In this document: piece after piece, positions 23,818 through 31,323 of the stretch | How the letters are laid out: each line of letters begins with the position of its first letter | How positions within the stretch are numbered: the stretch's first letter is position 1 | DNA from: Clostridia bacterium | GTDB taxonomy: Bacteria > Bacillota > Clostridia > Oscillospirales > Acutalibacteraceae | Direction: 5' to 3' | Assembly: GCA_017415515.1 (NCBI GenBank) | Contig: JAFQGI010000025.1 | Coordinates: 1-61,435, forward strand | Length of the DNA stretch: 61,435 bases | Made by a program: the position numbers and the translations under genes | The notes under the pieces: model-generated | What the model was told of the DNA's origin: nothing | Databases searched by the model: none | The model's input: only the letters and a program-made list of their open reading frames with translations

Positions 23818-24009
23818 TTATTTTGCTCGCACCCAAGAGGAGCATTGCTTGCAAGCTACCATATCTTTGCCGGTTTTGGTGCACTTGCCATCGGAAGAAG
23901 AATCCAAGCGGAAATAGCCACCGGAACCGGTCAGATCCCGGTCACCGTTCCAATACTTGCAGGTGCCACAGTAGCGGGCACCGGTAGGATACTGAATCAC
24001 TGTTATCAT
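23818..24009 (-). CDS. Small cysteine-rich protein of unknown function
   Basis: Up to 63 aa with a C-x2-C (YCGTCKYWNGDRD) near the start and GKCTKTGKDMVACKQCSSW at the end, a spacing that suggests one structural zinc site. AAAGGA directly abuts the ATG at 24009, which is too close; the GTG at 24000 has better spacing and may be the true start (60 aa). It is last in a three-gene minus-strand operon. No membrane segment or signal. Perhaps a small zinc-binding adaptor; function unknown. Confidence 0.72.
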   Translation of the reverse strand: MITVIQYPTGARYCGTCKYWNGDRDLTGSGGYFRLDSSSDGKCTKTGKDMVACKQCSSWVRAK

Positions 24010-24022
24010 TCCTTTCTGTTGG

Positions 24023-24217
24023 TTAACGCAGCAGGGTCATCAAAGCATCGCCTTTTGCCACCACACGACCGTAAAAGTCGGTGGTCTCGTTGCGGCTTCG
24101 GATGTATTTGCCCAGTATACGGCCGGGGAAATCCCGCAACACCTTATCTCCGTTGGGGGAGGTCTCCACCCAGCCGAGAATCTTGCCGGAAAAATCGCGG
24201 ATCGCTTCTTTTGCCAT
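24023..24217 (-). CDS. Small repeat protein with RDFxGxILG motifs
   Basis: 64 aa made of three related segments: IRDFSGKILGWVETSPNGDK, LRDFPGRILGKYIRSRN and TTDFYGRVVAKGD. The (R/T)DF-x-G-(K/R)-(I/V)-(L/V) unit repeats every 20 or so residues, which suggests a small beta-meander. Such short repeats occur in uncharacterised Firmicute proteins. AAAAGGAGTG precedes the ATG. It sits between the Cys-rich gene and the 230-aa gene with short gaps, so the three products likely act together. Confidence 0.72.
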   Translation of the reverse strand: MAKEAIRDFSGKILGWVETSPNGDKVLRDFPGRILGKYIRSRNETTDFYGRVVAKGDALMTLLR

Positions 24218-24249
24218 AAATATTCACTCCTTTTTGATGAAAATTCGGT

Positions 24250-24942
24250 TTAGGCCATAGGGCCGTATTTTCTCTTGAGCGCGTTGATCTCATTGGCTCT
24301 GAGGTCGGAGATGGTTTTGGTATTTGCCAGTGTGCGCTCACAGTCGTACAACTTTCCGTCCTCGTCAAACACTTCTTCACCGCCGGACTCTTTCATAAAG
24401 ACGTTGATCCATTCCTTGGTAGCATCCTCCTTGACCCATCTCTTCATCCAGTCAATGACCATAAACATAGGCGCCCATTGCTCTAACTCCTTCAGACGCA
24501 TCAAGCCGTTACTGTCGCTGTCGGCAAACCGTTGCACGTAAAAGTGCATTTTATAGGTGGTACCATCCACCATCGTCAGCACGAAATAGTAGGAAGAGTT
24601 GCTGTATTTATGATCAAATCGGAACTCGTCGATCTCCATCATATCCAACTCGTTCACGTACAGTTTTTTGACCACCTTGCCGGTCATATTGGTCTTCTCG
24701 TGGAAGATCAGAATGGAGGTGTCTTTGAGTGCAAAGACGGTGGAATAACTCCGGTCGGTGAGAGTGGGCAGGGTCTCGCCGGAAATGCCGCCCTGAGAGG
24801 TCAGATTAGCAATCTTGGCCATCCCCTCCGGGTTGGAACCGGCTTCTTCCTCTGCTTTCATCTTGGCGCGGTTTTCGGCAGCCTCGTCCCAGATCTCGGT
24901 GGCTTTTTGCTTGACCTCTTTCAATTTGTCCATAAAACCCAT
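24250..24942 (-). CDS. 230-aa protein of unknown function
   Basis: Residues 1-40 form a charged amphipathic helix (MDKLKEVKQKATEIWDEAAE). Residues 60-150 look like a PH-like beta-rich domain (STVFALKDTSILIFHEKTN, KLYVNELDMMEIDEFRFDHK, YYFVLTMVDGTTYKMHFYVQ). The C-terminus is helical and aromatic (WAPMFMVIDWMKRWVKEDA). The middle resembles bacterial PH domains that follow a short helix, but I cannot name the family. It is first gene of the operon with the two small proteins. A minus-strand TATAAT at 25002-25007 is its likely -10. Confidence 0.7.
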   Translation of the reverse strand: MGFMDKLKEVKQKATEIWDEAAENRAKMKAEEEAGSNPEGMAKIANLTSQGGISGETLPTLTDRSYSTVFALKDTSILIFHEKTNMTGKVVKKLYVNELDMMEIDEFRFDHKYSNSSYYFVLTMVDGTTYKMHFYVQRFADSDSNGLMRLKELEQWAPMFMVIDWMKRWVKEDATKEWINVFMKESGGEEVFDEDGKLYDCERTLANTKTISDLRANEINALKRKYGPMA

Positions 24943-25001
24943 AACGATATCCCTCTTTCTGAATTTTCTAAAAACGGTTTTTCAACCCGTTCTTACCGAT
25001 T

Positions 25002-25007
25002 ATTATA
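25002..25007 (-). promoter_or_regulatory. -10 box of the three-gene operon
   Basis: A perfect TATAAT on the minus strand 60 nt before the start; the -35 is not consensus. Confidence 0.45.
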
Positions 25008-25115
25008 CAAACTCGGTCTTTAAAAGTCCTATGCTCAGCGCATAGTTTACAAAATTTATCGAATGGTGTATACTTAAGACAAATTTTATGGTATACTGAC
25101 CAAGGAGAGCGCGCT

Positions 25116-25538
25116 ATGCAAAAGGATACTGCAAAAATCGTGGAAGAATTGGGTCTGTGCTCGGATTTTAAGACGTTTTATGATGAAAACAAGCAATATA
25201 TGACGGATCGCTCACTGACGGAGTTGTTGGCAGAGCTGGTAGAGAAAAAGGGTATCCGAAAATCCTATGCCATCAAGGCGGCGGAGTTGTCCGAGGTGTA
25301 CGGCTACCAAATTTTTTCCGGCATTCGGCATCCGGAGCGGAACAAACTGCTGTGTCTGGCGGTGGGGATGAACCTCACTCTGGACGAGACCCAAAATCTG
25401 CTCAAATGCGCCGGCTACAGTCCGCTGTACGTGAAGCTGCCCTTTGACAGTGTGATCATCTACGGCATCTGCAAACGACTCTCCGTGATCAAGATCAACG
25501 AGATCCTGTTTGAAAATAATTTAGAAACGCTGGGGTAA
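25116..25538 (+). CDS. HTH protein of a kinase module
   Basis: 140 aa. An N-terminal helical stretch leads to an XRE-like helix-turn-helix: LTELLAELVEKKGIRKSYAI, AELSEVYGYQIFSGIRHPER and NKLLCLAVGMNLTLDETQNL. The remainder (VIIYGICKRLSVIKINEILF) is a second small helical unit. This combination is regularly found next to small Ser/Thr kinases in Clostridia. A TATACT at 25092-25097 and AAGGAG precede it. It is 6 bp from the next gene. It may bind DNA or serve as substrate or partner of the kinase. Confidence 0.8.
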   Translation: MQKDTAKIVEELGLCSDFKTFYDENKQYMTDRSLTELLAELVEKKGIRKSYAIKAAELSEVYGYQIFSGIRHPERNKLLCLAVGMNLTLDETQNLLKCAGYSPLYVKLPFDSVIIYGICKRLSVIKINEILFENNLETLG

Positions 25539-25544
25539 TCCACT

Positions 25545-26729
25545 GTGAACACCTGTCCGCACTGCGGGGCGCATCTGGGGGAAAACGCCCGCTTTTGCCC
25601 TGCCTGTATGACCTCGCTCAACGAAAAGCGGGTCGTGCCCACACCCAAATATGTTCCGCTACGGTGGCTGTCTGCGATAGCCGCCGTTTTGGTGCTGTGC
25701 GGCGCGGTATGGGGCGGTTTGCGGTGGAATCCTCAGGATGAGCAAGCGGCGATTGCGCCGCCCGTCACCACCACAAATACTACCATAGCCGCCACCACGA
25801 CAGTGAAAACCACAACGATGACAACGAGCATACAAACGACTACCACGTCGGAGGCGCCGTCTCTCACCACCTTGGCAGAGTCCTTTGCCTCTGACCCCCT
25901 CCATACGACCCCCACGACGACGGTGAATACCACCATTCCCGTCACCACGGGTCGGGTGCCGCCCTTTTTGACTACTACCGCCACGCGGCCCACGACCGCG
26001 ACCACCAAAGCACCGACCACCACAACCACGAAAAAGCCTACCACCACCACGGCAACGCCTACTACCACGACCACCACCCGTCCCTATTGGCAGGACGTCA
26101 CCCCTGCCTCCGTAACCGAGGACGGCCTGCCCATCGAGGAGGTCACGTGGTATTACGAGCACATCACCACAGAGAGACTGGGGTTCGGCCGCTGCTACAG
26201 TTGTGATTACCCCAACCTAACCGAAACCGCTACCTTCCGCGATGCCACCCCCTCCGGTGTGCCGCTGAATCAGTGCATCAAGGTGACCGGTTGCAGCGGT
26301 ATCACCTCCAACGGCATCTACCGCGTCCCTGCCATGATCGACGGCAAGGTGGTGGCGACGGTGGATTTCGGCGACACCTTTGCCAACCAGCAGGAGGCAC
26401 TCACCGTCAAACGCATCTATCTGCCCCCTGACGCCATCGCCCTTTACGGCGGCATCGAAAACTGCACCAATTTAGAGGGCTTATACATTACCAGTGTTGA
26501 GTGTTCTTTTAGACCCGCCACCATTCCCGATTGCGGAATCTATTCTTGGGGTGGTGTCACGTACTATAATGTGACAATCTACGTGCCTCCCACTTTCAAC
26601 CCTATCTATATAAAAAATTACAGTCCCTTCGTGTGGCTCTACGCCTGCAAGGGGAACGTATACGATGCCGAGGCGGGGCGCATCACAAACGACCAGTGCG
26701 CCATTCTCTACGGCGGAGGTGGCACATGA
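25545..26729 (+). CDS. Zinc-ribbon, single-pass membrane protein with Thr-rich stalk
   Basis: 394 aa from GTG. A zinc ribbon at the start (Cys4, 7, 18, 21: CPHCGAHLGENARFCPAC), one membrane helix at about 41-60 (LSAIAAVLVLCGAVWGGL), a Thr-rich low-complexity stalk of about 110 residues, and a C-terminal extracellular domain of about 210 residues with leucine-rich-like strands and Cys residues that may form disulphides. So a cytosolic ribbon is tied to an outside domain. It is coupled by ATGA overlap to the kinase gene, which suggests a sensor whose cytosolic part interacts with the kinase. Confidence 0.8.
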   Translation: MNTCPHCGAHLGENARFCPACMTSLNEKRVVPTPKYVPLRWLSAIAAVLVLCGAVWGGLRWNPQDEQAAIAPPVTTTNTTIAATTTVKTTTMTTSIQTTTTSEAPSLTTLAESFASDPLHTTPTTTVNTTIPVTTGRVPPFLTTTATRPTTATTKAPTTTTTKKPTTTTATPTTTTTTRPYWQDVTPASVTEDGLPIEEVTWYYEHITTERLGFGRCYSCDYPNLTETATFRDATPSGVPLNQCIKVTGCSGITSNGIYRVPAMIDGKVVATVDFGDTFANQQEALTVKRIYLPPDAIALYGGIENCTNLEGLYITSVECSFRPATIPDCGIYSWGGVTYYNVTIYVPPTFNPIYIKNYSPFVWLYACKGNVYDAEAGRITNDQCAILYGGGGT

Positions 26730-27427
26730 CACAACAAGACTATTTAGATACCCTGCTGGAAACCTATCACCTTGTTCACGTGATGGCGGATAAAAACAAC
26801 TGCCGTGTGCTGCACCTGCGCCACAAGGAGCTAGGGCGGGATCTGGTGGTGCGGCAGTTGGCCTATCCCGTGGCGGCTTACACCACCCTGTGTGACTTCC
26901 TTTGCGAACATCTGCCCCAGGTGTATGACGTCGTTGACACCGCCGATGGACAAACGGTGTTGGAGGAATATGTGGACGGCGTCACCGTGGCGGCGCTGGC
27001 CGAGGGCGGACGCATCCGCTATCGCCAAGCCAAAAAGATCTTGCGGGGGGTGTGCCACGCCCTCTCCGTTTTGCACCAGCACGGCTTCGTCCATCGGGAC
27101 GTGAAGCCGGAAAACGTACTGGTGCGCTCCAATGGGCAGGCGGTGCTGGTGGATCTCAACATCAGCCGCCAGGTCACCACCGCCGGCCGTGACACCCGGA
27201 TCATGGGCACGGTGGGCTATGCCTCCCCCGAGCAGCTGGGTCTGACTCAGAGCGATGCCCGCACCGACATTTACGCCTGCGGCGTGTTGCTCAACGTGAT
27301 GCTCACCGGCAAGCATCCCAGTGAGCAGTTGGCCCGCGGACGGGTCGGTCGTATCGTGCGCCGCTGCACTGCCGTCAACCCCGACGATCGCTATCGCACC
27401 GCCCTTCGTTTGGCGCGGGCACTATAA
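26726..27427 (+). CDS. Small eukaryotic-like Ser/Thr protein kinase, degenerate N-lobe
   Basis: 233 aa from the ATG overlapping the previous stop. The catalytic core is clear: FVHRDVKPENVL (HRD and Asn), VLVDLNISR in place of DFG, GTVGYASPEQLG as activation segment and APE-like box, DIYACGVLLNVMLTGKHPSE, and RYRTALRLARAL. In the N-lobe there is no glycine-rich loop, and the beta-3 segment DLVVRQL carries Arg where Lys is normal. It is soluble, lacking the PASTA or membrane parts of PrkC. It may be a weak or atypical kinase; the HTH and membrane genes before it are likely partners. Confidence 0.9.
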   Translation: MTQQDYLDTLLETYHLVHVMADKNNCRVLHLRHKELGRDLVVRQLAYPVAAYTTLCDFLCEHLPQVYDVVDTADGQTVLEEYVDGVTVAALAEGGRIRYRQAKKILRGVCHALSVLHQHGFVHRDVKPENVLVRSNGQAVLVDLNISRQVTTAGRDTRIMGTVGYASPEQLGLTQSDARTDIYACGVLLNVMLTGKHPSEQLARGRVGRIVRRCTAVNPDDRYRTALRLARAL

Positions 27428-27433
27428 CGCAAA

Positions 27434-27467
27434 AAAGCACCGCCACCCGTTGGGGTAGCGGTGCTTT
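27434..27467. terminator. Bidirectional terminator between kinase and relQ
   Basis: AAAGCACCGC and GCGGTGCTTT with inner CCACCC/GGGGTA pairing, between convergent genes. Confidence 0.85.
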
Positions 27468-27472
27468 ATCCT

Positions 27473-28141
27473 TTATTTTCCTTCGTGTATCGATTCCCGC
27501 AGGTGATCCATGCGGCGGTCCAGCTCTGCCGACAGTTCGGCGCAGAATTTTAACTCTTTCGCCATCTCGTCGGTGAAGTCCACGTCCTTTTTGTAGCGCA
27601 GTTGGTGCTCCAGGCTGGCCCAAAAATCCATGGCGATGGTGCGCAGCTGGATCTCCACCCGCATCTTCCGCTTTTCGTGGGCGAGGTAGATGGGCACCGC
27701 CACGATGAGGTGCAGGCTGCGATAGCCGTTTTCCTTGGGGTTGAGGATGTAATCCTTCTTTTCGATCAGCTCCACGTCGTCCTGTTTGAGCAGCGCTTTG
27801 GCGAGGGTGCGCACGTCCTCGGGGAAGGCGCAGACCACCCGCACACCCGCCACGTCGTTGAGGCAGGCCTCGATGTTCTCCACCGTCACGTCGATGCCGC
27901 GGCGGGTCAGCTTTTCCCGGATGCTGATGGGGGTTTTCAGGCGGGTTTTGATGCTGCTGATGGGGTTGCGGTCAAACCGCAGGGAAAATTCCTGGTTCAG
28001 CACGTTGAATTTGGTTTCGATCTCCATCATGGCACAGCGGTAATAGGCCATCAGCTTGGCAAAGCTTTGAAATTGCTCTCGAAACAGGTCGTCCTCCAGC
28101 GGATCGATGCGCAGAGGCGTGTTCATGGCGTTATTTTCCAT
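27473..28141 (-). CDS. relQ: Small alarmone synthetase, RelQ/YjbM-type (p)ppGpp synthetase
   Basis: About 222 aa. A RelA/SpoT synthetase domain without hydrolase, TGS or ACT regions: ISSIKTRLKTPISIREKL, NDVAGVRVVCAFPEDV, NPKENGYRSLHLIVAVP and RVEIQLRTIAMDFWASLEHQ. It transfers pyrophosphate from ATP to GDP or GTP. The C-terminal helix (ELSAELDRRMDHLRESIHE) is typical of tetramer-forming RelQ. The ATG at 28141 lies within the last codons of apt; the ATG at 28126 is an alternative just after the apt stop. Overlap with apt implies coupled translation. Confidence 0.93.
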   Translation of the reverse strand: MENNAMNTPLRIDPLEDDLFREQFQSFAKLMAYYRCAMMEIETKFNVLNQEFSLRFDRNPISSIKTRLKTPISIREKLTRRGIDVTVENIEACLNDVAGVRVVCAFPEDVRTLAKALLKQDDVELIEKKDYILNPKENGYRSLHLIVAVPIYLAHEKRKMRVEIQLRTIAMDFWASLEHQLRYKKDVDFTDEMAKELKFCAELSAELDRRMDHLRESIHEGK

Positions 28142-28655
28142 CGTAAGCCACCACCGAAGCCACGTCGTAGTTTTTCAGCACCTCGCGGCCGTTGAGACCG
28201 CGCAACTCCAGTAGGAACAGGATCTTCACCACTTCGCCGCCCAGCTCCTCCACCAGGTCGGCGGCGGCGCGGATGGTGCCGCCGGTGGCGATGAGGTCGT
28301 CCACCAGCACCACTTTCTGGCCGGGTTTGATGGCATCCTTGTGCATCTCGATGGTGGCGGTGCCGTATTCCAAGGCATAGGTCTTGCTGATGGTGGCGCA
28401 GGGCAGTTTGCCTGCCTTGCGGATGGGCACAAAGGGCTTGTGCAGATTGTAGGCCAGCGGCACGCCGAAGATGAAGCCGCGGCTCTCGGCGCCGGCCACC
28501 ACGTCGAAATCCAGCCCCTCCAGAAGCTTTTGCATCTCGTTCACCGCTAAGTGCAGACCGTCGGCGTCCTGCATAACGGTGGTGATGTCGCGGAACATAA
28601 TGCCTTTTTCCGGAAAATCGGGGATGGTGCGGATATAATCGGATACGGTTTTCAT
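28131..28655 (-). CDS. apt: Adenine phosphoribosyltransferase
   Basis: 174 aa. It forms AMP from adenine and PRPP. Motifs: IRTIPDFPEKGIMFRDITTV at the start, VVAGAESRGFIFGVPLAY, and the PRPP loop VVLVDDLIATGGTIRAA. AAAGGAG precedes the ATG. It is first gene of an operon with the alarmone synthetase, echoing the common apt-relA neighbourhood and linking purine salvage with (p)ppGpp. Confidence 0.97.
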   Translation of the reverse strand: MKTVSDYIRTIPDFPEKGIMFRDITTVMQDADGLHLAVNEMQKLLEGLDFDVVAGAESRGFIFGVPLAYNLHKPFVPIRKAGKLPCATISKTYALEYGTATIEMHKDAIKPGQKVVLVDDLIATGGTIRAAADLVEELGGEVVKILFLLELRGLNGREVLKNYDVASVVAYDGK

Positions 28656-28798
28656 ATATGGAATCTCCTTTTCGGGTTATTGGCAACTGTATTGTATCAA
28701 ATTCGGGACAAAAGGTAAAGATAAAATATGAATTTTCCGTTTCAAAAGTGAAAATTGGGGAAAACTTACCGCGAAAGCGTAAAATCGCGAACTTGTGC

Positions 28799-28827
28799 TT
28801 GACTTTTTGCAGTCGGTTGGATATAAT
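28799..28827 (+). promoter_or_regulatory. Promoter of tRNA-Lys
   Basis: TTGACT (28799-28804), 17-bp spacer, TATAAT (28822-28827). Confidence 0.9.
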
Positions 28828-28870
28828 AGGTAAGCACAAAAGTCGGTTCGGACCGAAGACGAGCAAACAT

Positions 28871-28946
28871 GACCCATTAGCTCAGTTGGCAGAGCACTTG
28901 ACTTTTAATCAAGGTGTCCGGGGTTCGAATCCCCGATGGGTCACCA
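28871..28946 (+). tRNA. tRNA-Lys(TTT)
   Basis: 76 nt with encoded CCA. Acceptor GACCCAT/ATGGGTC, D loop AGTTGGCAGA, anticodon stem CTTGA/TCAAG with loop CTTTTAA (anticodon TTT), T arm GGGGTTCGAATCCCC. The 3' end is part of a long inverted repeat with downstream sequence. Confidence 0.97.
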
Positions 28947-28995
28947 CGCAAAGGCACTCCGTACGGAGTGCCTTTTTTGCGTGGTGACCCATCGG
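28933..28995. repeat. 63-bp inverted repeat spanning the tRNA-Lys 3' end and its terminator
   Basis: 28933-28961 pairs with 28964-28995: 29 base pairs with one 3-T bulge. The inner part (GGCACTCCG / CGGAGTGCC then TTTTTT) is a normal terminator. The outer 17 bp are an inverted copy of the tRNA 3' end (CCGATGGGTCACCACGC). Confidence 0.9.
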
Positions 28996-29395
28996 AGTAA
29001 GCAGAACTCCAACTAGTTTGAGTTGCGAAGCAACACAAACTATATGCGGCTTGGCACGGTGATTATTAGAAACCGTGCAGAGTTTTGACTGCCAAGACGC
29101 AGAGTTCGAATCCCCGATATCGCTTCGAGGGAGATTGATAAACCGCGAAAGGGCGGAGCATTTTTTGACACCCTATCTGACACCCAAAGAGGATGAATTG
29201 GTCGAATTTTGGAGTTAAAAATTGAGCCACATAGGCGGATGTTGTGACGCGCATTTGACGCACATAGAAAACGTTTTGCTGTTTGGGGGATTCGAACCCC
29301 GGTTTTGCGCCAAGCCTGTGCTTGTCGTAGTTTCTACCCGCAAAACCTTTGCAATCCCTGCGGGATTGCGGGGAGTTCGAATATCAGTGTGAACG

Positions 29396-29436
29396 AAAAA
29401 GCAAGGGGACACCGTATGGTGTCCCCTTGTTTTTTG
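29396..29436. terminator. Hairpin next to the prophage attachment site
   Basis: CAAGGGGACACC and GGTGTCCCCTTG form a 12-bp stem flanked by AAAAA and TTTTTT. It follows the tRNA fragment on the minus strand and is probably the terminator of the original target tRNA. Confidence 0.85.
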
Positions 29437-29479
29437 GCCCGCCCGGAGGGATTCGAACCCCCGTCCTTTGGAATCGGAA
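29437..29479 (-). repeat. Prophage left attachment site: 3' part of a tRNA, probably tRNA-Arg(CCG)
   Basis: On the minus strand: CTTCCGATTCCAAAGGAC, then GGGGGTTCGAATCCCTC and CGGGCGGGCCA. This is anticodon loop to CCA of a tRNA whose 5' half is missing. The anticodon appears to be CCG. The prophage integrase gene begins 119 bp further in. Confidence 0.75.
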
Positions 29480-29559
29480 GCCCGGGGGAAAATCGCGGGA
29501 AGGCTTGGTATTGCTGGGTTTGCGAGAAACGACTGAGCCACATCTGAGCCACAGATTGA

Positions 29560-29588
29560 CGTGCATATTTTTCAAAAAGATGCACGTT
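29560..29588 (-). terminator. Terminator-like hairpin after the prophage integrase
   Basis: ACGTGCAT, an 11-14-nt A/T-rich loop and ATGCACGT, just past the integrase stop. Confidence 0.55.
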
Positions 29589-29597
29589 AACGGGGGA

Positions 29598-30773
29598 TTA
29601 CCCGATGCCGCGGGCGGCGAAGAAGGCGTCCAGCTTCTCCACCTGCGATTGCTGGTGCTCGGCGGTGACGTGAGTATAGATGTTGAGGGTGGTCTGAATG
29701 TCCTTATGACCCATTTGAGCCTTCACCGTGACGGCGTCCATCCCTGCCATCACCATATTGGTGGCGCAGGTGTGGCGCAGCATGTGGGGCGTCAAACGAG
29801 GAATGACGAAGGGGACGCCCTTAGGGTCGAATTTGGAGGTGGGTTGCTGGATAAACGTACCGTATTTCAAGTTAAGATCCAGCAGATAGGAATCCCACAT
29901 CCGTTTCCACGCTGTATCGGACAGCATCTTGCCTCGGGTGTCGGTGACGACCAAATCAAAGGGGGAACGGTCAGCCAGGAGGGGGCGCAGATAGTCGATC
30001 AGGCGCTGCGGCATATTTACCGTGCGCTCGGCGGTGGGCGTTTTGCCGCCGGACTTGACGACGGGGCGTCCGTTCACCATACCCACGGAGCGGGTGACCG
30101 CCAGCGTACCACGGTCCAGATCCACGTCCCGCACCTGCAGGGGGATCAGCTCGCCGCGACGCAAGCCTGCCAGCATCATAATCATGGCGGCGGTCTGCGC
30201 CCGATGGGGCGTGTCCAGGATCCAGCGCTGTTCCTCGGCGGTCAGTGCGCGGCGGTGCTCCTTCTTGGCGTGGCGATCGATCTCCAGATAGTTGGCGGGG
30301 TTATAGTAGACGGCGCGGTCGGAGATCGCCAGCTCGAAGACGCCGGCGGCGGTGCGCTGATAATCGACAAGGGTCTTTTTGGCTGCCGGCTTGCCGGTGC
30401 CGTTGGATTTCTCTGCCATTGCATCCAGATGCACCTGCAGATCGGAACGGGTGATCTTGGATAAGGGAAGGTCGCCCACCACGTCGCACCAGTAGGTGAT
30501 GCGGCTGCGGATGCCGGAGTAATAGGCGGGGGACACCTTGCCCTCTTTCAGCCGCAGGTAACGCTCTGCCCATGTGGAGAACGGAAGATCGCCGGAGAGA
30601 ACGTCCCCGCCCTTGTGGAGCTGATAGCGCAGTTCCTCCGCCTTGCGCTCCAGCTCGCTGACGGTGGTGGCGTAGACGGATTTGTATTTGGGTTTGTCGT
30701 TTTCATCGACGCCGACGTAGATGCGGGTGCGGTAGCGGCCGTCGGGTTGCTTTTTGTATTTTGCGCGGGGCAT
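29598..30773 (-). CDS. int: Prophage tyrosine integrase
   Basis: 391 aa. An N-terminal arm-binding domain (GRYRTRIYVGVDENDKPKYK, ERKAEELRYQ), a SAM-like core-binding domain (about 65-165) and the catalytic domain: MLAGLRRGELIPL (Arg), HMLRHTCAT (His, Arg) and GHKDIQTTLNIYTHV (His, Tyr). AAGGAGG precedes the ATG. It points to the attachment site at 29437. This full three-domain form is typical of temperate phages of Firmicutes. Confidence 0.97.
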   Translation of the reverse strand: MPRAKYKKQPDGRYRTRIYVGVDENDKPKYKSVYATTVSELERKAEELRYQLHKGGDVLSGDLPFSTWAERYLRLKEGKVSPAYYSGIRSRITYWCDVVGDLPLSKITRSDLQVHLDAMAEKSNGTGKPAAKKTLVDYQRTAAGVFELAISDRAVYYNPANYLEIDRHAKKEHRRALTAEEQRWILDTPHRAQTAAMIMMLAGLRRGELIPLQVRDVDLDRGTLAVTRSVGMVNGRPVVKSGGKTPTAERTVNMPQRLIDYLRPLLADRSPFDLVVTDTRGKMLSDTAWKRMWDSYLLDLNLKYGTFIQQPTSKFDPKGVPFVIPRLTPHMLRHTCATNMVMAGMDAVTVKAQMGHKDIQTTLNIYTHVTAEHQQSQVEKLDAFFAARGIG

Positions 30774-30791
30774 AAGGTCACCTCCTTAGAA

Positions 30792-31238
30792 TTATGCGAC
30801 CAAAACAGAAACAACGATAGGGACGACAAATCCGAAAAGAATGGCAAGAATCATCATCACCATAACAAACCAGTTGTCACGGTTTGGCTTTTTCTTGATT
30901 TCCCGTATCCCTTCTCGAATGCCTGTGACGGCACCAGGAACAATAAAAAGTGCCAAAAGGGATCCGATGAGAATGTACGCCCAAATAGGTGTGCTGTCCT
31001 TATTGTCTTTTTTGCTTTTGGTGCGGGAAGATGTGTTGCTGCTATCGCTATCCTCAAAGACACACTCGCCGTCGATGTGGTCGTGGGCGGAATATCCATG
31101 GTGGTAGTGATATTCGCCTGTTGAATAGTCGTAGTGTCCACCATTTTCATCGGTTCCCCCGGGATGGGCAGAAACCACAATCGCACAGACCCAGAGTAGG
31201 GTAAGTAGCGCGAGAATCAAAACAAGATGTTTTTTCAT
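30792..31238 (-). CDS. Membrane protein with YHYH motif
   Basis: 148 aa. A signal-like first helix (LVLILALLTLLWVCAIVVSA) is followed by a His/Gly-rich segment HPGGTDENGGHYDYSTGEYH ending HYHHG, the YHYH motif, then a Ser/Lys linker and two more membrane helices (YILIGSLLALFIVPGAV, FVMVMMILAILFGFVVPIVV). YHYH segments are common in small proteins of prophage lysogeny regions and may bind metal. It lies between the integrase and ImmA genes and is probably expressed from the prophage. Function unknown. Confidence 0.8.
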   Translation of the reverse strand: MKKHLVLILALLTLLWVCAIVVSAHPGGTDENGGHYDYSTGEYHYHHGYSAHDHIDGECVFEDSDSSNTSSRTKSKKDNKDSTPIWAYILIGSLLALFIVPGAVTGIREGIREIKKKPNRDNWFVMVMMILAILFGFVVPIVVSVLVA

Positions 31239-31323
31239 TCAAACATCCTCTCTCATTTGGAAAATATTACCTTCCCCACCGATGCGGGATACGCGGTACA
31301 ATGATGGGAGGAGGTGTTCGACA

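Larger units (their letters stand above)
28996..29595. other. Gene-free zone of tRNA fragments and hairpins (integration scars)
   Basis: No coding sequence is supported. Pieces resembling tRNA T arms occur at 29104-29118 (same 15 bases as tRNA-Lys), 29286-29312 (minus strand), about 29370 (plus) and 29437-29479 (minus). Small hairpins lie at 29017-29041 and 29054-29080. Confidence 0.7.

Noticed and set aside
29286-29479. Possible functional tRNAs beside the prophage
   Set aside because: 5' halves are missing; treated as integration scars.
29349-30464. Plus-strand frame of 371 codons running over tRNA fragments and integrase
   Set aside because: It crosses non-coding scars and lies antisense to the integrase; no start signal.
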